Shown here in pieces: positions 35,323 to 43,075 of a stretch of 64,000 nucleotides of DNA (the first letter of the stretch is position 1; every line of letters starts with the position of its first letter). Under the pieces are notes generated by a model. It saw nothing but the letters and a program-made list of their open reading frames with translations. It had not been told where the DNA came from and made no database searches. This DNA comes from DASSNU01 sp035701265. Lineage in GTDB: Bacteria > Gemmatimonadota > Gemmatimonadetes > Gemmatimonadales > Gemmatimonadaceae. The stretch lies in NCBI GenBank assembly GCA_035701265.1, contig DASSNU010000008.1:108656-172655 (forward strand). The letters are read 5' to 3'. The translations under genes and the position numbers were made by a program.

Positions 35323-35811
35323 TTACATGGCGGCGAATACCAGCCAGACCGCGATCACCATGCCGAGGGCGACCTTGAGCACCACGGCCGTGATGCGCCC
35401 CAGCAGCGCGCCCGTGGCCACGCGCGTCGCCGCGCCGGCACGCGTGCCCAGCGTGAGCTCGAAGAGCAGCGCACCGAGAAAGGCGCCGGCGAACGCGCCG
35501 ATCATCGATCCGATCACGGGGATCGGGACGCCCACGATGGCGCCGACGATGCCGCCGAGCACCGCACCCCACCCGGCACGCCGCGAGCCGCCATAGCGCC
35601 GCGCGTAGCGCCCCGCGAGGGCGAACTCCAGCAGCTCCGCCACGAGCGCGATCGCGAATGCGACCACCACCGACCCGAGCCCGATCCCTCCCCCCGGCAC
35701 GGCGTAGCTGTAGGCGAGCGCCGCCGCCACCATCACCCAGAGCCCCGGCAGACCGAGCGGCACGAGCAGCAGGCTGAGCACCAACGCGGCGATGAGCAGC
35801 ACGAGCGACAT
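35323..35811 (-). CDS. DUF456 membrane protein
   Basis: A 162-aa protein of the DUF456 family, unknown function, with about four to five hydrophobic segments and glycine-rich packing (GAVLGGIVGAIVGVPIPVIG). The family is common in actinobacteria and other soil bacteria. I used ATG 35811, six bases after GGGAGGG; an in-frame ATG at 35817 overlaps the M28 peptidase stop (ATGA) but sits directly against the ribosome site. It is the last gene of the trpS-to-DUF456 run. Confidence 0.8.
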   Translation of the reverse strand: MSLVLLIAALVLSLLLVPLGLPGLWVMVAAALAYSYAVPGGGIGLGSVVVAFAIALVAELLEFALAGRYARRYGGSRRAGWGAVLGGIVGAIVGVPIPVIGSMIGAFAGAFLGALLFELTLGTRAGAATRVATGALLGRITAVVLKVALGMVIAVWLVFAAM

Positions 35812-35813
35812 CG

Positions 35814-36914
35814 TCATCCCTCCCGCAGCATCAGGGTGACCGCGCCGGCGACGACGCGCGCCGTCTCCGCAATGCCCTGGCCGGACATGGTTCCCACCAC
35901 ATCGCGCGGTGTGTGGATGCGGAGCACCGTCGCGAGCCGGCCGCGACTCACCGTCGCGACCTCCCACCCCGCGTCCGAGAGGGCCACGGCATCGAGCAGC
36001 ACCCCGGGCACGAGCGGGCGCACATCGACGTGTACGCCCTCCTGCTCCGCAGCGTGCGCCAGTGCACGCGCCACGCGTGCGCCGCGCGATAGCGGAACGG
36101 TCACGCGCACGTGTCCGGTGTCGTCCACCCCATCAACGTTCACGCCACACCCTCCGCGCGACGCGCGTGCGCGCACCCACGCCCGCGCGCCTGCCAGCCC
36201 CAGCTCCTCCGCACTGGTGAGGAGCACGCCCACGCGCTCGTCGTCCACCTCCGCCGCGGCCAGGAGCACGGTCGCGACACCCGAGGCATCGTCCAGCGCG
36301 CCGGGGGAGCGAGCGCTCACCACGCTCGCGATCACGGGAAGCGCCGCCACCGCTCCCGCCACACCGATCCACGGCCAGAGCGCGGGTGCGCCGATCCAGC
36401 CGGCGCTCCCCGACGCGGCGAGCGCGATCGCCAGGAGCCATACTGCGATGCTGGCCATGACGCCGAACGCCCGAACAGCGATCGGAACGGGCTGTGACTT
36501 GGAGTCGAGGTGCGCGACGAGCCATACCGATGGTACGGATCGCGTCGCCACAAGATTCACCCCGTGAGCGCGTGCGACGGGGATCGCGAGGACGGCGTGG
36601 TGCGCGAGCCAGTGGCCGAGCGCAGCGAGCAGCACCGCGCCCGCAGCCACCGTACCGAGTGCGGCGCGCGCGTGGCCGTGCGCACCGGCGAGTGATGCGC
36701 CGGCGAGCACGAGCGCGGAGAGGACGCCGGCGGCGGGGGTCCCCCACTTCCCGGGAAGCGTGGAGTAGGTGAATGGCTCCTCGCGCACGACGTAGCCGCT
36801 CTCGCGCAGCACCGCGGCGCAGTGCTCGCGCGCGCGTCGCTCGGCATCGCTTCCGGCAGGACGCGGAGCGGCCGCGATCGCCTGAAGGTGGCGCCGCGCA
36901 CGCTCCGCCGACAC
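35814..36914 (-). CDS. M28-family metallopeptidase with membrane insertion
   Basis: A 366-aa zinc aminopeptidase-like protein. Metal-site sequences match the M28 clan: WLVAHLDSKSQ (His135 region, with the usual HxDS), LDDASG (about 207-212) and TSAEELG (Glu236/237). Two hydrophobic stretches are unusual: about 62-112 before the His motif and about 148-200 between the first and second metal motifs. They suggest a membrane-embedded or membrane-anchored form. The GTG at 36914 lies one base after the dapA-like stop (TGA-C-GTG). The substrate is unknown. Confidence 0.75.
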   Translation of the reverse strand: MSAERARRHLQAIAAAPRPAGSDAERRAREHCAAVLRESGYVVREEPFTYSTLPGKWGTPAAGVLSALVLAGASLAGAHGHARAALGTVAAGAVLLAALGHWLAHHAVLAIPVARAHGVNLVATRSVPSVWLVAHLDSKSQPVPIAVRAFGVMASIAVWLLAIALAASGSAGWIGAPALWPWIGVAGAVAALPVIASVVSARSPGALDDASGVATVLLAAAEVDDERVGVLLTSAEELGLAGARAWVRARASRGGCGVNVDGVDDTGHVRVTVPLSRGARVARALAHAAEQEGVHVDVRPLVPGVLLDAVALSDAGWEVATVSRGRLATVLRIHTPRDVVGTMSGQGIAETARVVAGAVTLMLREG

Positions 36915-36915
36915 G

Positions 36916-37815
36916 TCAGGCCACGCTCGCCTGCCCGGCCGCGGCGAGCGCCGCACGCACCTGCTCCCGCCCCGCGTCGTCGAGATCCATGAGGGGCGGG
37001 CGGACGGCGCCGCCCGTCATTCCCACCTGATCGAGCGCCGCCTTCACTCCCGCCACGCCACGCTGCGCGACGATCTCGCGGCCGAGCGTGCGCGCGTGTT
37101 CCTGCAACGGCGCGCGCCGCGCGGCGTCTCCCTCTTCCACGGCGCGATCGAGATCGTGTACCAGGTGCGCCGCGAAGAGCGCGATGGCGAGGATTCCGCC
37201 AGCGGCGCCGAGGGCGCGCGCGTCGCCGTAGGTGCCGGCATGTCCCGTGAGCACCGCGAAGTCCGGCGCGCTGCTGCGCAGATACCCGCGCAGCATCTCG
37301 AGATCGCCGGAGCTGTCCTTGATGCCGATCACGTTCTGGTGCGTGGCCAGCTCCCCCACCAGCACGGGGTCGATGGCCGCGTGCGTGTACTTGGGAATGT
37401 TGTACAGCACTACCGGAATGGGGCTCGCATCGGCCACCGCCAGAAAGTGCGCGCGCAGCGCGGCGGTGGTCATTGCGCTCCCGTAGTAGTGCGGCGAGAC
37501 GACGAGCACCGCGTCGGCGCCACGCTCGGCGGCGTCGCTCGCGCGGCGGATGGTAATGCGCGTGGACTCGCCGCCGATGCCGACCACGACCCAACGGTCG
37601 TCCGCCGTCTCCTCGCGCGCGCATGCCACCAGCGCGCGGCGCTCGTCCTCGTCCAGGAGCGGCGCCTCGCCGGTGGAGCCGGCCACCACGATGCCTGAGA
37701 GTCCCTGCGCCAGGTGCGCCCGCACGTTGGCGCGAAACGCGCTCGCGTCCACCTCGCCGGCGGCATCGAACGGCGTCACCACCGGGCCGAGCACCCCCGA
37801 CAGACGGCGCGTCAT
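36916..37815 (-). CDS. dihydrodipicolinate synthase/N-acetylneuraminate lyase family protein
   Basis: A 299-aa class I aldolase of the DapA superfamily. Schiff-base Lys166 lies in VIGIKDSSGD, Tyr138 in VVLYNIP, and GSTGEAPLL (about 47-55) forms the substrate-carboxylate loop. DapA normally reads GTTGE; the GSTGE form occurs in several family members, so it may be DapA or a related enzyme (for example 4-hydroxy-2-oxoglutarate aldolase or KDG aldolase type). No other lysine genes are adjacent. The ATG at 37815 has only a weak ribosome site. The M28 peptidase gene follows after one base. Confidence 0.85.
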   Translation of the reverse strand: MTRRLSGVLGPVVTPFDAAGEVDASAFRANVRAHLAQGLSGIVVAGSTGEAPLLDEDERRALVACAREETADDRWVVVGIGGESTRITIRRASDAAERGADAVLVVSPHYYGSAMTTAALRAHFLAVADASPIPVVLYNIPKYTHAAIDPVLVGELATHQNVIGIKDSSGDLEMLRGYLRSSAPDFAVLTGHAGTYGDARALGAAGGILAIALFAAHLVHDLDRAVEEGDAARRAPLQEHARTLGREIVAQRGVAGVKAALDQVGMTGGAVRPPLMDLDDAGREQVRAALAAAGQASVA

Positions 37816-37837
37816 GCGGCCACTGGGGCGCGATGGC

Positions 37838-39067
37838 TCACGACGGGAAGAACCCGCTGAGCGGGCCGGTTTGCAGACCATCCATGCCGTTGCTCGCGGG
37901 TGCACCGTCGCTGGTGCCGGCCGGCGCACCGGCGCCCGTCCCGTTGCCATCGCTCTCGGTCACGCCGCGCGATGCGTCCACCGCGCTCGTCCGGCGGTCC
38001 TGCCCGCCCAGCGTGCGAAGCTGCAGGTCGAAGTCCGACGGACGCGTGGCCGCGGCGTGCGCGACGTCGAACGCCAGCGTCCCGCCCACGACGAGCTCCA
38101 TCAGATGTTGGTCGAAGGTCTGCATTCCGTACTGATCCTTCCCATCGGCAATGACGTCGCGGATCTCGCTGGTGCGCGCTTCATCGAGGATGAGATCCTG
38201 AATGAGCGGCGTGACGACCATGACCTCCACCGCCACCACGCGTCCCTTGCCATCCGCACGCGGCAAGAGGCGCTGCGAGACGCACGCGGCCAGCGATTCG
38301 GCCAGCCGGATGCGCGCCGTCCCCTGCTCCTCCGGCGGGAACATGGCGATGATGCGGTTGACGGTGCTCTGCGCGTCGGCCGTGTGCAGCGTGGAGATGA
38401 CCAGGTGCCCCGTTTCCGCCGCCTTCATCGCGACGTCCACCGTTTCGGCGTCGCGCATCTCCCCGATCATGATCACATCCGGGTCCTGCCGCAAGGCCGC
38501 GCGCAGCCCGATCTTGAAGCTGTCGGTGTCGATCCCCACTTCGCGCTGCGTGATGGAGCAGTTGTTGTCGCGGTGCAGGAACTCGATCGGGTTCTCGAGC
38601 GTGACGATGTGCTTGTGCATCGTCCGGTTCATGGCGTCGACCATGGCCGCGATGGTACTCGACTTCCCCGAGCCGGTCACGCCGGTGACGAGCACCATGC
38701 CGCGCTCGGTCTGCGCGATGCGCGACAGCACGGCGGGGAGCGCGAGCTGCTCGAAGGTAGGGATGCGCATGGGGATGACGCGCATCACGATCATGAAGCT
38801 GGAGCGCTGGCGCAGGATGTTGACGCGGAAGCGCCCCACGTCGGTCAGCCCCCACGAGCAGTCGTAGTCGGTGAGCGAGTCGATCCGCGCGCGGTCCGAC
38901 TCGTTCGCGATGAGCTGCAGCGCGATGGCGCGCGTCTGATCGGGGGTGAGCGCCTGCTTGGTGAGGGGGACCAGCCGTCCGTTGATGCGCGCCCGGAAAA
39001 CGTCGCCAGCCTTGATGTGCAGATCGGAGGCGCCGCGCTCGACGGCCGCCCGTATGATGCGCTCCAT
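37838..39067 (-). CDS. pilT: PilT/PilU-type twitching ATPase
   Basis: A 409-aa retraction ATPase of the type IV pilus family. After an N-terminal PAS-like domain (GASDLHIKAG near residue 12) comes Walker A GVTGSGKS (129-136), the Asp box, Walker B with GEMRD (202-206) and the His box STLHTADAQ (225-233). The last 50 residues are a Gly/Ala/Ser-rich tail, longer than in E. coli PilT. No pilin or pilus assembly genes are in the window. The ATG at 39067 lies four bases after the dehydrogenase stop. The name pilU is an alternative. Confidence 0.9.
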   Translation of the reverse strand: MERIIRAAVERGASDLHIKAGDVFRARINGRLVPLTKQALTPDQTRAIALQLIANESDRARIDSLTDYDCSWGLTDVGRFRVNILRQRSSFMIVMRVIPMRIPTFEQLALPAVLSRIAQTERGMVLVTGVTGSGKSSTIAAMVDAMNRTMHKHIVTLENPIEFLHRDNNCSITQREVGIDTDSFKIGLRAALRQDPDVIMIGEMRDAETVDVAMKAAETGHLVISTLHTADAQSTVNRIIAMFPPEEQGTARIRLAESLAACVSQRLLPRADGKGRVVAVEVMVVTPLIQDLILDEARTSEIRDVIADGKDQYGMQTFDQHLMELVVGGTLAFDVAHAAATRPSDFDLQLRTLGGQDRRTSAVDASRGVTESDGNGTGAGAPAGTSDGAPASNGMDGLQTGPLSGFFPS

Positions 39068-39071
39068 GCGG

Positions 39072-40106
39072 TCAGTAGCCTGCCCGCTGGTCGACGACGT
39101 TCCGCAACGGAGCGCCCGACGCGTAGCGGGTCCAGTTGTCGGTAAAGAGGTCGAGCTCGCGTCGCCAGAAGCCGTTCGGCGATACACCGGATACGTGCGG
39201 TGTCACGAGCACCGAGGGAACGTCCCACAGCGGGCTGGACGGGGGCAGCGGCTCGCGCTCGAAGACATCCAGGACCGCCCCGCGGAGGCGGCGGTCGTGC
39301 AGACGCTCCACCAGAGCGGCGGCGTCGAGCAAACTTCCGCGCGAGACGTTGACCACGATCGCGCCCACAGGAAGACGGTCGAGCTCGGCGCCCGTCACGA
39401 GCGCGCGCGTTGCGTTCGTCGCGGGCGCGGCAATGACGAGAATGTTGTAATCACCGAGCAGATCGCGCCACGCGTCGGGGCCCACCACGCGCGCGAATCC
39501 GGGCGGCACGCCGAGCGCGGGACGCCGCCGCACACCGGTGCATCGCGCGCCGAGCGCGGCGAGCCGCTCCGCCACCGCGCTCCCGATTCCGCCGGCGCCC
39601 ACGATGAGCGCTGCGCATTCCCCCATCTCGCGCACGGGGCTGTCCGCCCCCACGAACGCCTGGCGTCCCCACATGTGCGCGCGCTGCGCGGCCGCGGCCA
39701 GATCGAGTCCGCGCAGCAGGTACAGCACGCCAGCCACCACGTACTCCGCGATCGGAACGGCGTGGATGCCGGCCGAGTTGGTGATGAGGAGCTCGCGCTC
39801 GCGCACGGCCGGCACGAGGAGCGAGCCCACTCCCGCCGCCGCGGAGTGCACCCATCGGAGCGCGTCCGCGCGCTCGAGGAGCGCGGTGGACATCCCGAAG
39901 CCGAAGTACGCTTCCGCGCCCGCAATGGCGGCCAGAGCCTCCTCCGCGGGGGGAGCGCCGCCGTCCCCATCCGACACGGTGGGAGCGCGCACCACGTGCG
40001 TCTCCCACCCGGGCGGCGCCGACGCGCGGATCGCGTCCTCTCCCCACGGCGGCAGGCGCCACACCGGCGCCCGCGCTTGCAGATCGACCACCAGGCGGCG
40101 CGACAC
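39072..40106 (-). CDS. D-isomer-specific 2-hydroxyacid dehydrogenase
   Basis: A 344-aa NAD(P)-dependent reductase of the D-2-hydroxyacid family. It has GAGGIGSAVAERL (the nucleotide loop, about 169-181) and catalytic Arg in NVSRGSLLD, Glu in DVFEREPLP and His in VTPHVSG. The substrate may be glyoxylate, hydroxypyruvate or another 2-oxoacid; not determined. The GTG at 40106 lies one base after the mgtC stop (TGA-C-GTG). It shows no link in function to its neighbours. Confidence 0.88.
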   Translation of the reverse strand: MSRRLVVDLQARAPVWRLPPWGEDAIRASAPPGWETHVVRAPTVSDGDGGAPPAEEALAAIAGAEAYFGFGMSTALLERADALRWVHSAAAGVGSLLVPAVRERELLITNSAGIHAVPIAEYVVAGVLYLLRGLDLAAAAQRAHMWGRQAFVGADSPVREMGECAALIVGAGGIGSAVAERLAALGARCTGVRRRPALGVPPGFARVVGPDAWRDLLGDYNILVIAAPATNATRALVTGAELDRLPVGAIVVNVSRGSLLDAAALVERLHDRRLRGAVLDVFEREPLPPSSPLWDVPSVLVTPHVSGVSPNGFWRRELDLFTDNWTRYASGAPLRNVVDQRAGY

Positions 40107-40107
40107 G

Positions 40108-40764
40108 TCAGTCGAGCTGGATGCTGATGACGTCCTCGCGCCGGTGCAGGATGTCGAGCAGCGAATCGAGCTGTTTGGTGGCCCCCACCAGCGTGATCTC
40201 GAAGGTGCGGTCCTCCGGGTGATCGAACGTCACGCGCGAGACCACGTGCACACCCGCGCTCCGGAACGCTTCCTCGAACTCGCGGAACTCCGTTCCCGGC
40301 GGCGTGCGGAGCGTGCCCGACACCGTGCGCCGTTTGCTGAGGACCAGCCGCTCCACCGGGCGCAGCCCGACGAGCACGAGCGCGACGAGCACCGTGGTCC
40401 CCACCGCCTCCACGTAGCCGCCGGCGCCGACCGCCGCGCCGATCGCGGCCACCACCCAGATGGTGGCCGCCGTCGTGAGCCCCACCACCGCACCACGCGA
40501 ATGCAGGATCGCCCCCGCACCCAGGAAGCCGATGCCGGAGACGATCTGCGCGGCAATGCGCGTGGTGTCGCCGTACGGCTGCCCGGTACTGGAGAAGCCG
40601 GCCTCGGCCACGCTGATCGAGAGGTGCATGAACAGCGCGGCGCCCAGGCAGATCAGGATGTTCGTGCGCAGCCCTGCCGGCTTTCCGGACAGCTCGCGCT
40701 CCAGCCCGACCACGCCGCCCAGCACCACGGCGACGACGAGCTTGGCGAGCAGATCGAGATGCAA
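40108..40764 (-). CDS. mgtC: MgtC/SapB-family membrane protein
   Basis: A 218-aa protein with four to five hydrophobic segments typical of MgtC: GLERELSGKPAGLRTNILICLGAALF (landmark about 20-45) and RIAAQIVSGIGFLGAGAIL. A C-terminal soluble ACT-like domain (about 145-218) follows with SGTLRTPPGTEFREFE and a final IQLD. In other bacteria MgtC acts under low Mg2+ and acid stress by controlling ATP synthase. The only usable start is TTG 40764, with no start codon upstream before an in-frame stop. It follows the zinc-ribbon gene by 130 bases. Confidence 0.85.
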   Translation of the reverse strand: MHLDLLAKLVVAVVLGGVVGLERELSGKPAGLRTNILICLGAALFMHLSISVAEAGFSSTGQPYGDTTRIAAQIVSGIGFLGAGAILHSRGAVVGLTTAATIWVVAAIGAAVGAGGYVEAVGTTVLVALVLVGLRPVERLVLSKRRTVSGTLRTPPGTEFREFEEAFRSAGVHVVSRVTFDHPEDRTFEITLVGATKQLDSLLDILHRREDVISIQLD

Positions 40765-40894
40765 CCACGCGGGCGCGCTGGCCCAGAAGGACTGCGCGGC
40801 GGCCAGGGCGTTCGCGCCCGGCGCAAGGGATGGAGCGAGCGAGGGAACCTCCGAAGGGTGAGGCGCGCCGCCGCGTCGCGGCCATCGCGCGCGG

Positions 40895-41161
40895 TTACGG
40901 GTTGTTCAGATCCTGGACGTCCCCCGGCGTGACGTCGGGCGACTCGGTGCCGAAGTCGATCTCCCGGCGCGTCGTCTCCAGGTAGTGGGCTGCCACGGCG
41001 TCGTCCGGCGCCGGCGTGAAGTACGTGCGAAAGACCGTGCTGCCGCACCGCTCGCACACCGGGTGATCCGGCGCCGCGGCGGCGTACGTCGTTTCCTGCC
41101 CGCAGGTGACACACACCAGCGTGAGCAGTCCGTCATCCCGATCGCGATCCGCGCTGGCCAT
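40895..41161 (-). CDS. small zinc-ribbon protein
   Basis: An 88-aa protein of unknown role with a four-Cys zinc ribbon, Cys17/Cys20 (CVTC) and Cys36/Cys39 (CERC), and an acidic C-terminus. A GGGGAG ribosome site precedes the ATG at 41161 by about 7 bases, which argues that it is real. It lies between trpS and mgtC on the same strand, 48 bases after trpS. The Asp/Glu-rich tail resembles small regulators, but no function can be given. Confidence 0.7.
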   Translation of the reverse strand: MASADRDRDDGLLTLVCVTCGQETTYAAAAPDHPVCERCGSTVFRTYFTPAPDDAVAAHYLETTRREIDFGTESPDVTPGDVQDLNNP

Positions 41162-41209
41162 GAGACGCTCCCCCGTTGCGAGATGGGGCGTGGCACTCCA
41201 GCGAGCCGC

Positions 41210-42223
41210 TCATTCACCACGCCCTCCGGCGCACACTTCCGCAAGTCCCATGCGCTCCTTCACCTCGCGGATGGTCCGGCGCGCTTCCGCTCGCGCGCGC
41301 TCCGCGCCGCGCTGGAGAATTGCGTGTACGGTGCTCGGATTCGCCGCCAGCTCGCGCGCGCGCTCCCGGATGGGATCCAGCTCCTTCATCATGTGCTCGA
41401 AGAGCACACGCTTGCACTCGATGCACCCCCACCCCGCCGCGCGACACTGCACGGCCACGTGCTCCACCACGTCGGGCGGGCTGAAGCCGCGGTGCAGGTG
41501 GTAGATGTTGCACACCTCCGGCGTTCCGGGGTCGGTGCGATGCACACGCTTGGGGTCGGTGACGGCGGGGCGCAGCTTGGCCCACACCGCGTCCGGCTCC
41601 TCGAGCAAGCCCACCGTGTTCCCCAGCGACTTGGACATCTTCGCCTTGCCGTCCAACCCCATGATGCGCCGCGCCGGCGTGAGCAACGGTTGCGGCTCCG
41701 GAAAGAACGCGTCGCCAAAGCGCGCGTTCCACCGGCGCGCGATCTCGCGCGACAGCTCCAGGTGCTGCACCTGGTCCTCGCCCACCGGCACCAGGTCGGC
41801 GCGATACGCCAGGATGTCCGCCGCTTGCAGCACCGGGTAGTTGAGCAATCCGGCAACCACGCTCTCCTGCCGCTGCGCCTTCTCCTTGAACTGCGTCTGC
41901 CGCTCGAGCTCCCCGAGCGGCGCCACCGAGTTCAGCAGCCACGACAGCTCCGTGTGCTCGGGCACCATCGACTGCAGGAACAGCGTACATTTCTCCGGGT
42001 CGACGCCGGCGGCCAACAGCGAAACCGCCATGTCCATCGTGCGGCGGCGCAGCTCCGCCGGCTCGTACGGAACGGTGATCGCGTGGTAGTCGACAATGGA
42101 GAAGAAGCACTCGTACCGATCCTGCAGCGCGACCCAGTTCTTCACCGCGCCCAGGTAGTTGCCGATGTGCAGCTCTCCGGATGGTTGAATTCCGCTGAAC
42201 ACCCGGGGGGATGGGGAGGGCAT
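41210..42223 (-). CDS. trpS: tryptophanyl-tRNA synthetase
   Basis: A 337-aa class I synthetase that charges tRNA-Trp. The HIGH-type motif reads ELHIGNYLG (about 17-25) after SGIQPSG, and KMSKS appears in DGKAKMSKSLGN (about 195-206). ELSREIARRWN and DPGTPEVCNIY are family-typical. A C-terminal helical domain with CIECKRVL follows. The ATG at 42223 lacks a good ribosome site and is two bases from the start codon of the divergent inositol-phosphatase gene. Confidence 0.96.
   Translation of the reverse strand: MPSPSPRVFSGIQPSGELHIGNYLGAVKNWVALQDRYECFFSIVDYHAITVPYEPAELRRRTMDMAVSLLAAGVDPEKCTLFLQSMVPEHTELSWLLNSVAPLGELERQTQFKEKAQRQESVVAGLLNYPVLQAADILAYRADLVPVGEDQVQHLELSREIARRWNARFGDAFFPEPQPLLTPARRIMGLDGKAKMSKSLGNTVGLLEEPDAVWAKLRPAVTDPKRVHRTDPGTPEVCNIYHLHRGFSPPDVVEHVAVQCRAAGWGCIECKRVLFEHMMKELDPIRERARELAANPSTVHAILQRGAERARAEARRTIREVKERMGLAEVCAGGRGE
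42213..42220 (+). promoter_or_regulatory. ribosome binding site deciding the GTG start of the inositol-phosphatase gene
   Basis: GGGGAGGG ends five bases before GTG 42226. It lies inside the first codons of trpS on the other strand, so the divergent pair shares its start region. Confidence 0.6.
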
Positions 42224-42225
42224 TC

Positions 42226-43074
42226 GTGGACAATATGGGCCCGCATGACGCGTCGCAAGGAACGGTGCGCGAGCACACGCGCCTGCTGCACGTCGCACGG
42301 TCCGCCGCGCGCGCGGCCGCCGCGATCATTCGCGAACGCGCCCCGTCGGTGTCGCACATCGTGTGGCAGGTGAAGCGCCCCATGGACTTCGTGAGCGAGG
42401 TGGACACCGCGGCCGAGCACGCCATTCGCGATGTGATCGCGCGCGAGGAGCCGTCGGCCACCGTGCTCGGCGAGGAGCTGAGTCCCGAGGCGGGCATCGC
42501 GCACGGCGTGGCGTTCGTGGTGGACCCGCTCGACGGCACCACGAACTTCCTGCACGGCTATCCCGAGTACGCGGTGTCGGTGGCCGCGCTGCTCGATGCC
42601 GAACCGGCCGCCGCCGTGGTCGTCAACGTCCCCGCGGATGAATGGTTCACCGCCGTCGCGGGGGGCGGCGCGTTCCGCAACGGCGAGCGCGTACACGTGT
42701 CGGCCATCGCCGACCCCGCGCGCGCGCTCATCGGCACCGGGTTCCCCTTCAAGCAGCACGAATTGCTGCCGCGCTATCTGCGACAGTTCGACGCCGTGAT
42801 GCGCACCACCGCCGGCATCCGGCGCGCCGGCTCCGCCGCGCTCGACCTGTGCGACGTGGCCTCCGGACGCTTCGACGCCTTCTGGGAGCTGGTGCTCTCT
42901 CCGTGGGACTTTGCTGCGGGCACGATGATCGTGCGCGAGGCGGGCGGCGTGGTGACGGATGCCGCGGGGGACGCGCTCCCCGTGGCCACTTCGTCGGTGT
43001 TGGCGGGGAATCCCACGATGCACGCGTGGCTGCGCGACACGTTGCGCGACGCCGCCCGGGGCGAGGAGCGCTGA
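42226..43074 (+). CDS. inositol-monophosphatase-family phosphatase
   Basis: A 282-aa Mg2+-dependent phosphatase of the IMPase/SuhB/FBPase superfamily. Metal-site motifs are LGEELSPEAG, VVDPLDGTTNFLHGYP and WDFAAGTMIVREAGG; GSAALDLCDVASG is also typical. The substrate (inositol phosphate, histidinol phosphate, sugar phosphates or PAP) is uncertain. A histidinol-phosphatase role is possible, as the neighbour downstream acts in histidine breakdown, but this is only suggestive. GTG 42226 has a strong ribosome site; ATG 42235 is the alternative. One base separates it from the next gene (TGA-C-GTG). Confidence 0.88.
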   Translation: MDNMGPHDASQGTVREHTRLLHVARSAARAAAAIIRERAPSVSHIVWQVKRPMDFVSEVDTAAEHAIRDVIAREEPSATVLGEELSPEAGIAHGVAFVVDPLDGTTNFLHGYPEYAVSVAALLDAEPAAAVVVNVPADEWFTAVAGGGAFRNGERVHVSAIADPARALIGTGFPFKQHELLPRYLRQFDAVMRTTAGIRRAGSAALDLCDVASGRFDAFWELVLSPWDFAAGTMIVREAGGVVTDAAGDALPVATSSVLAGNPTMHAWLRDTLRDAARGEER

Positions 43075-43075
43075 C

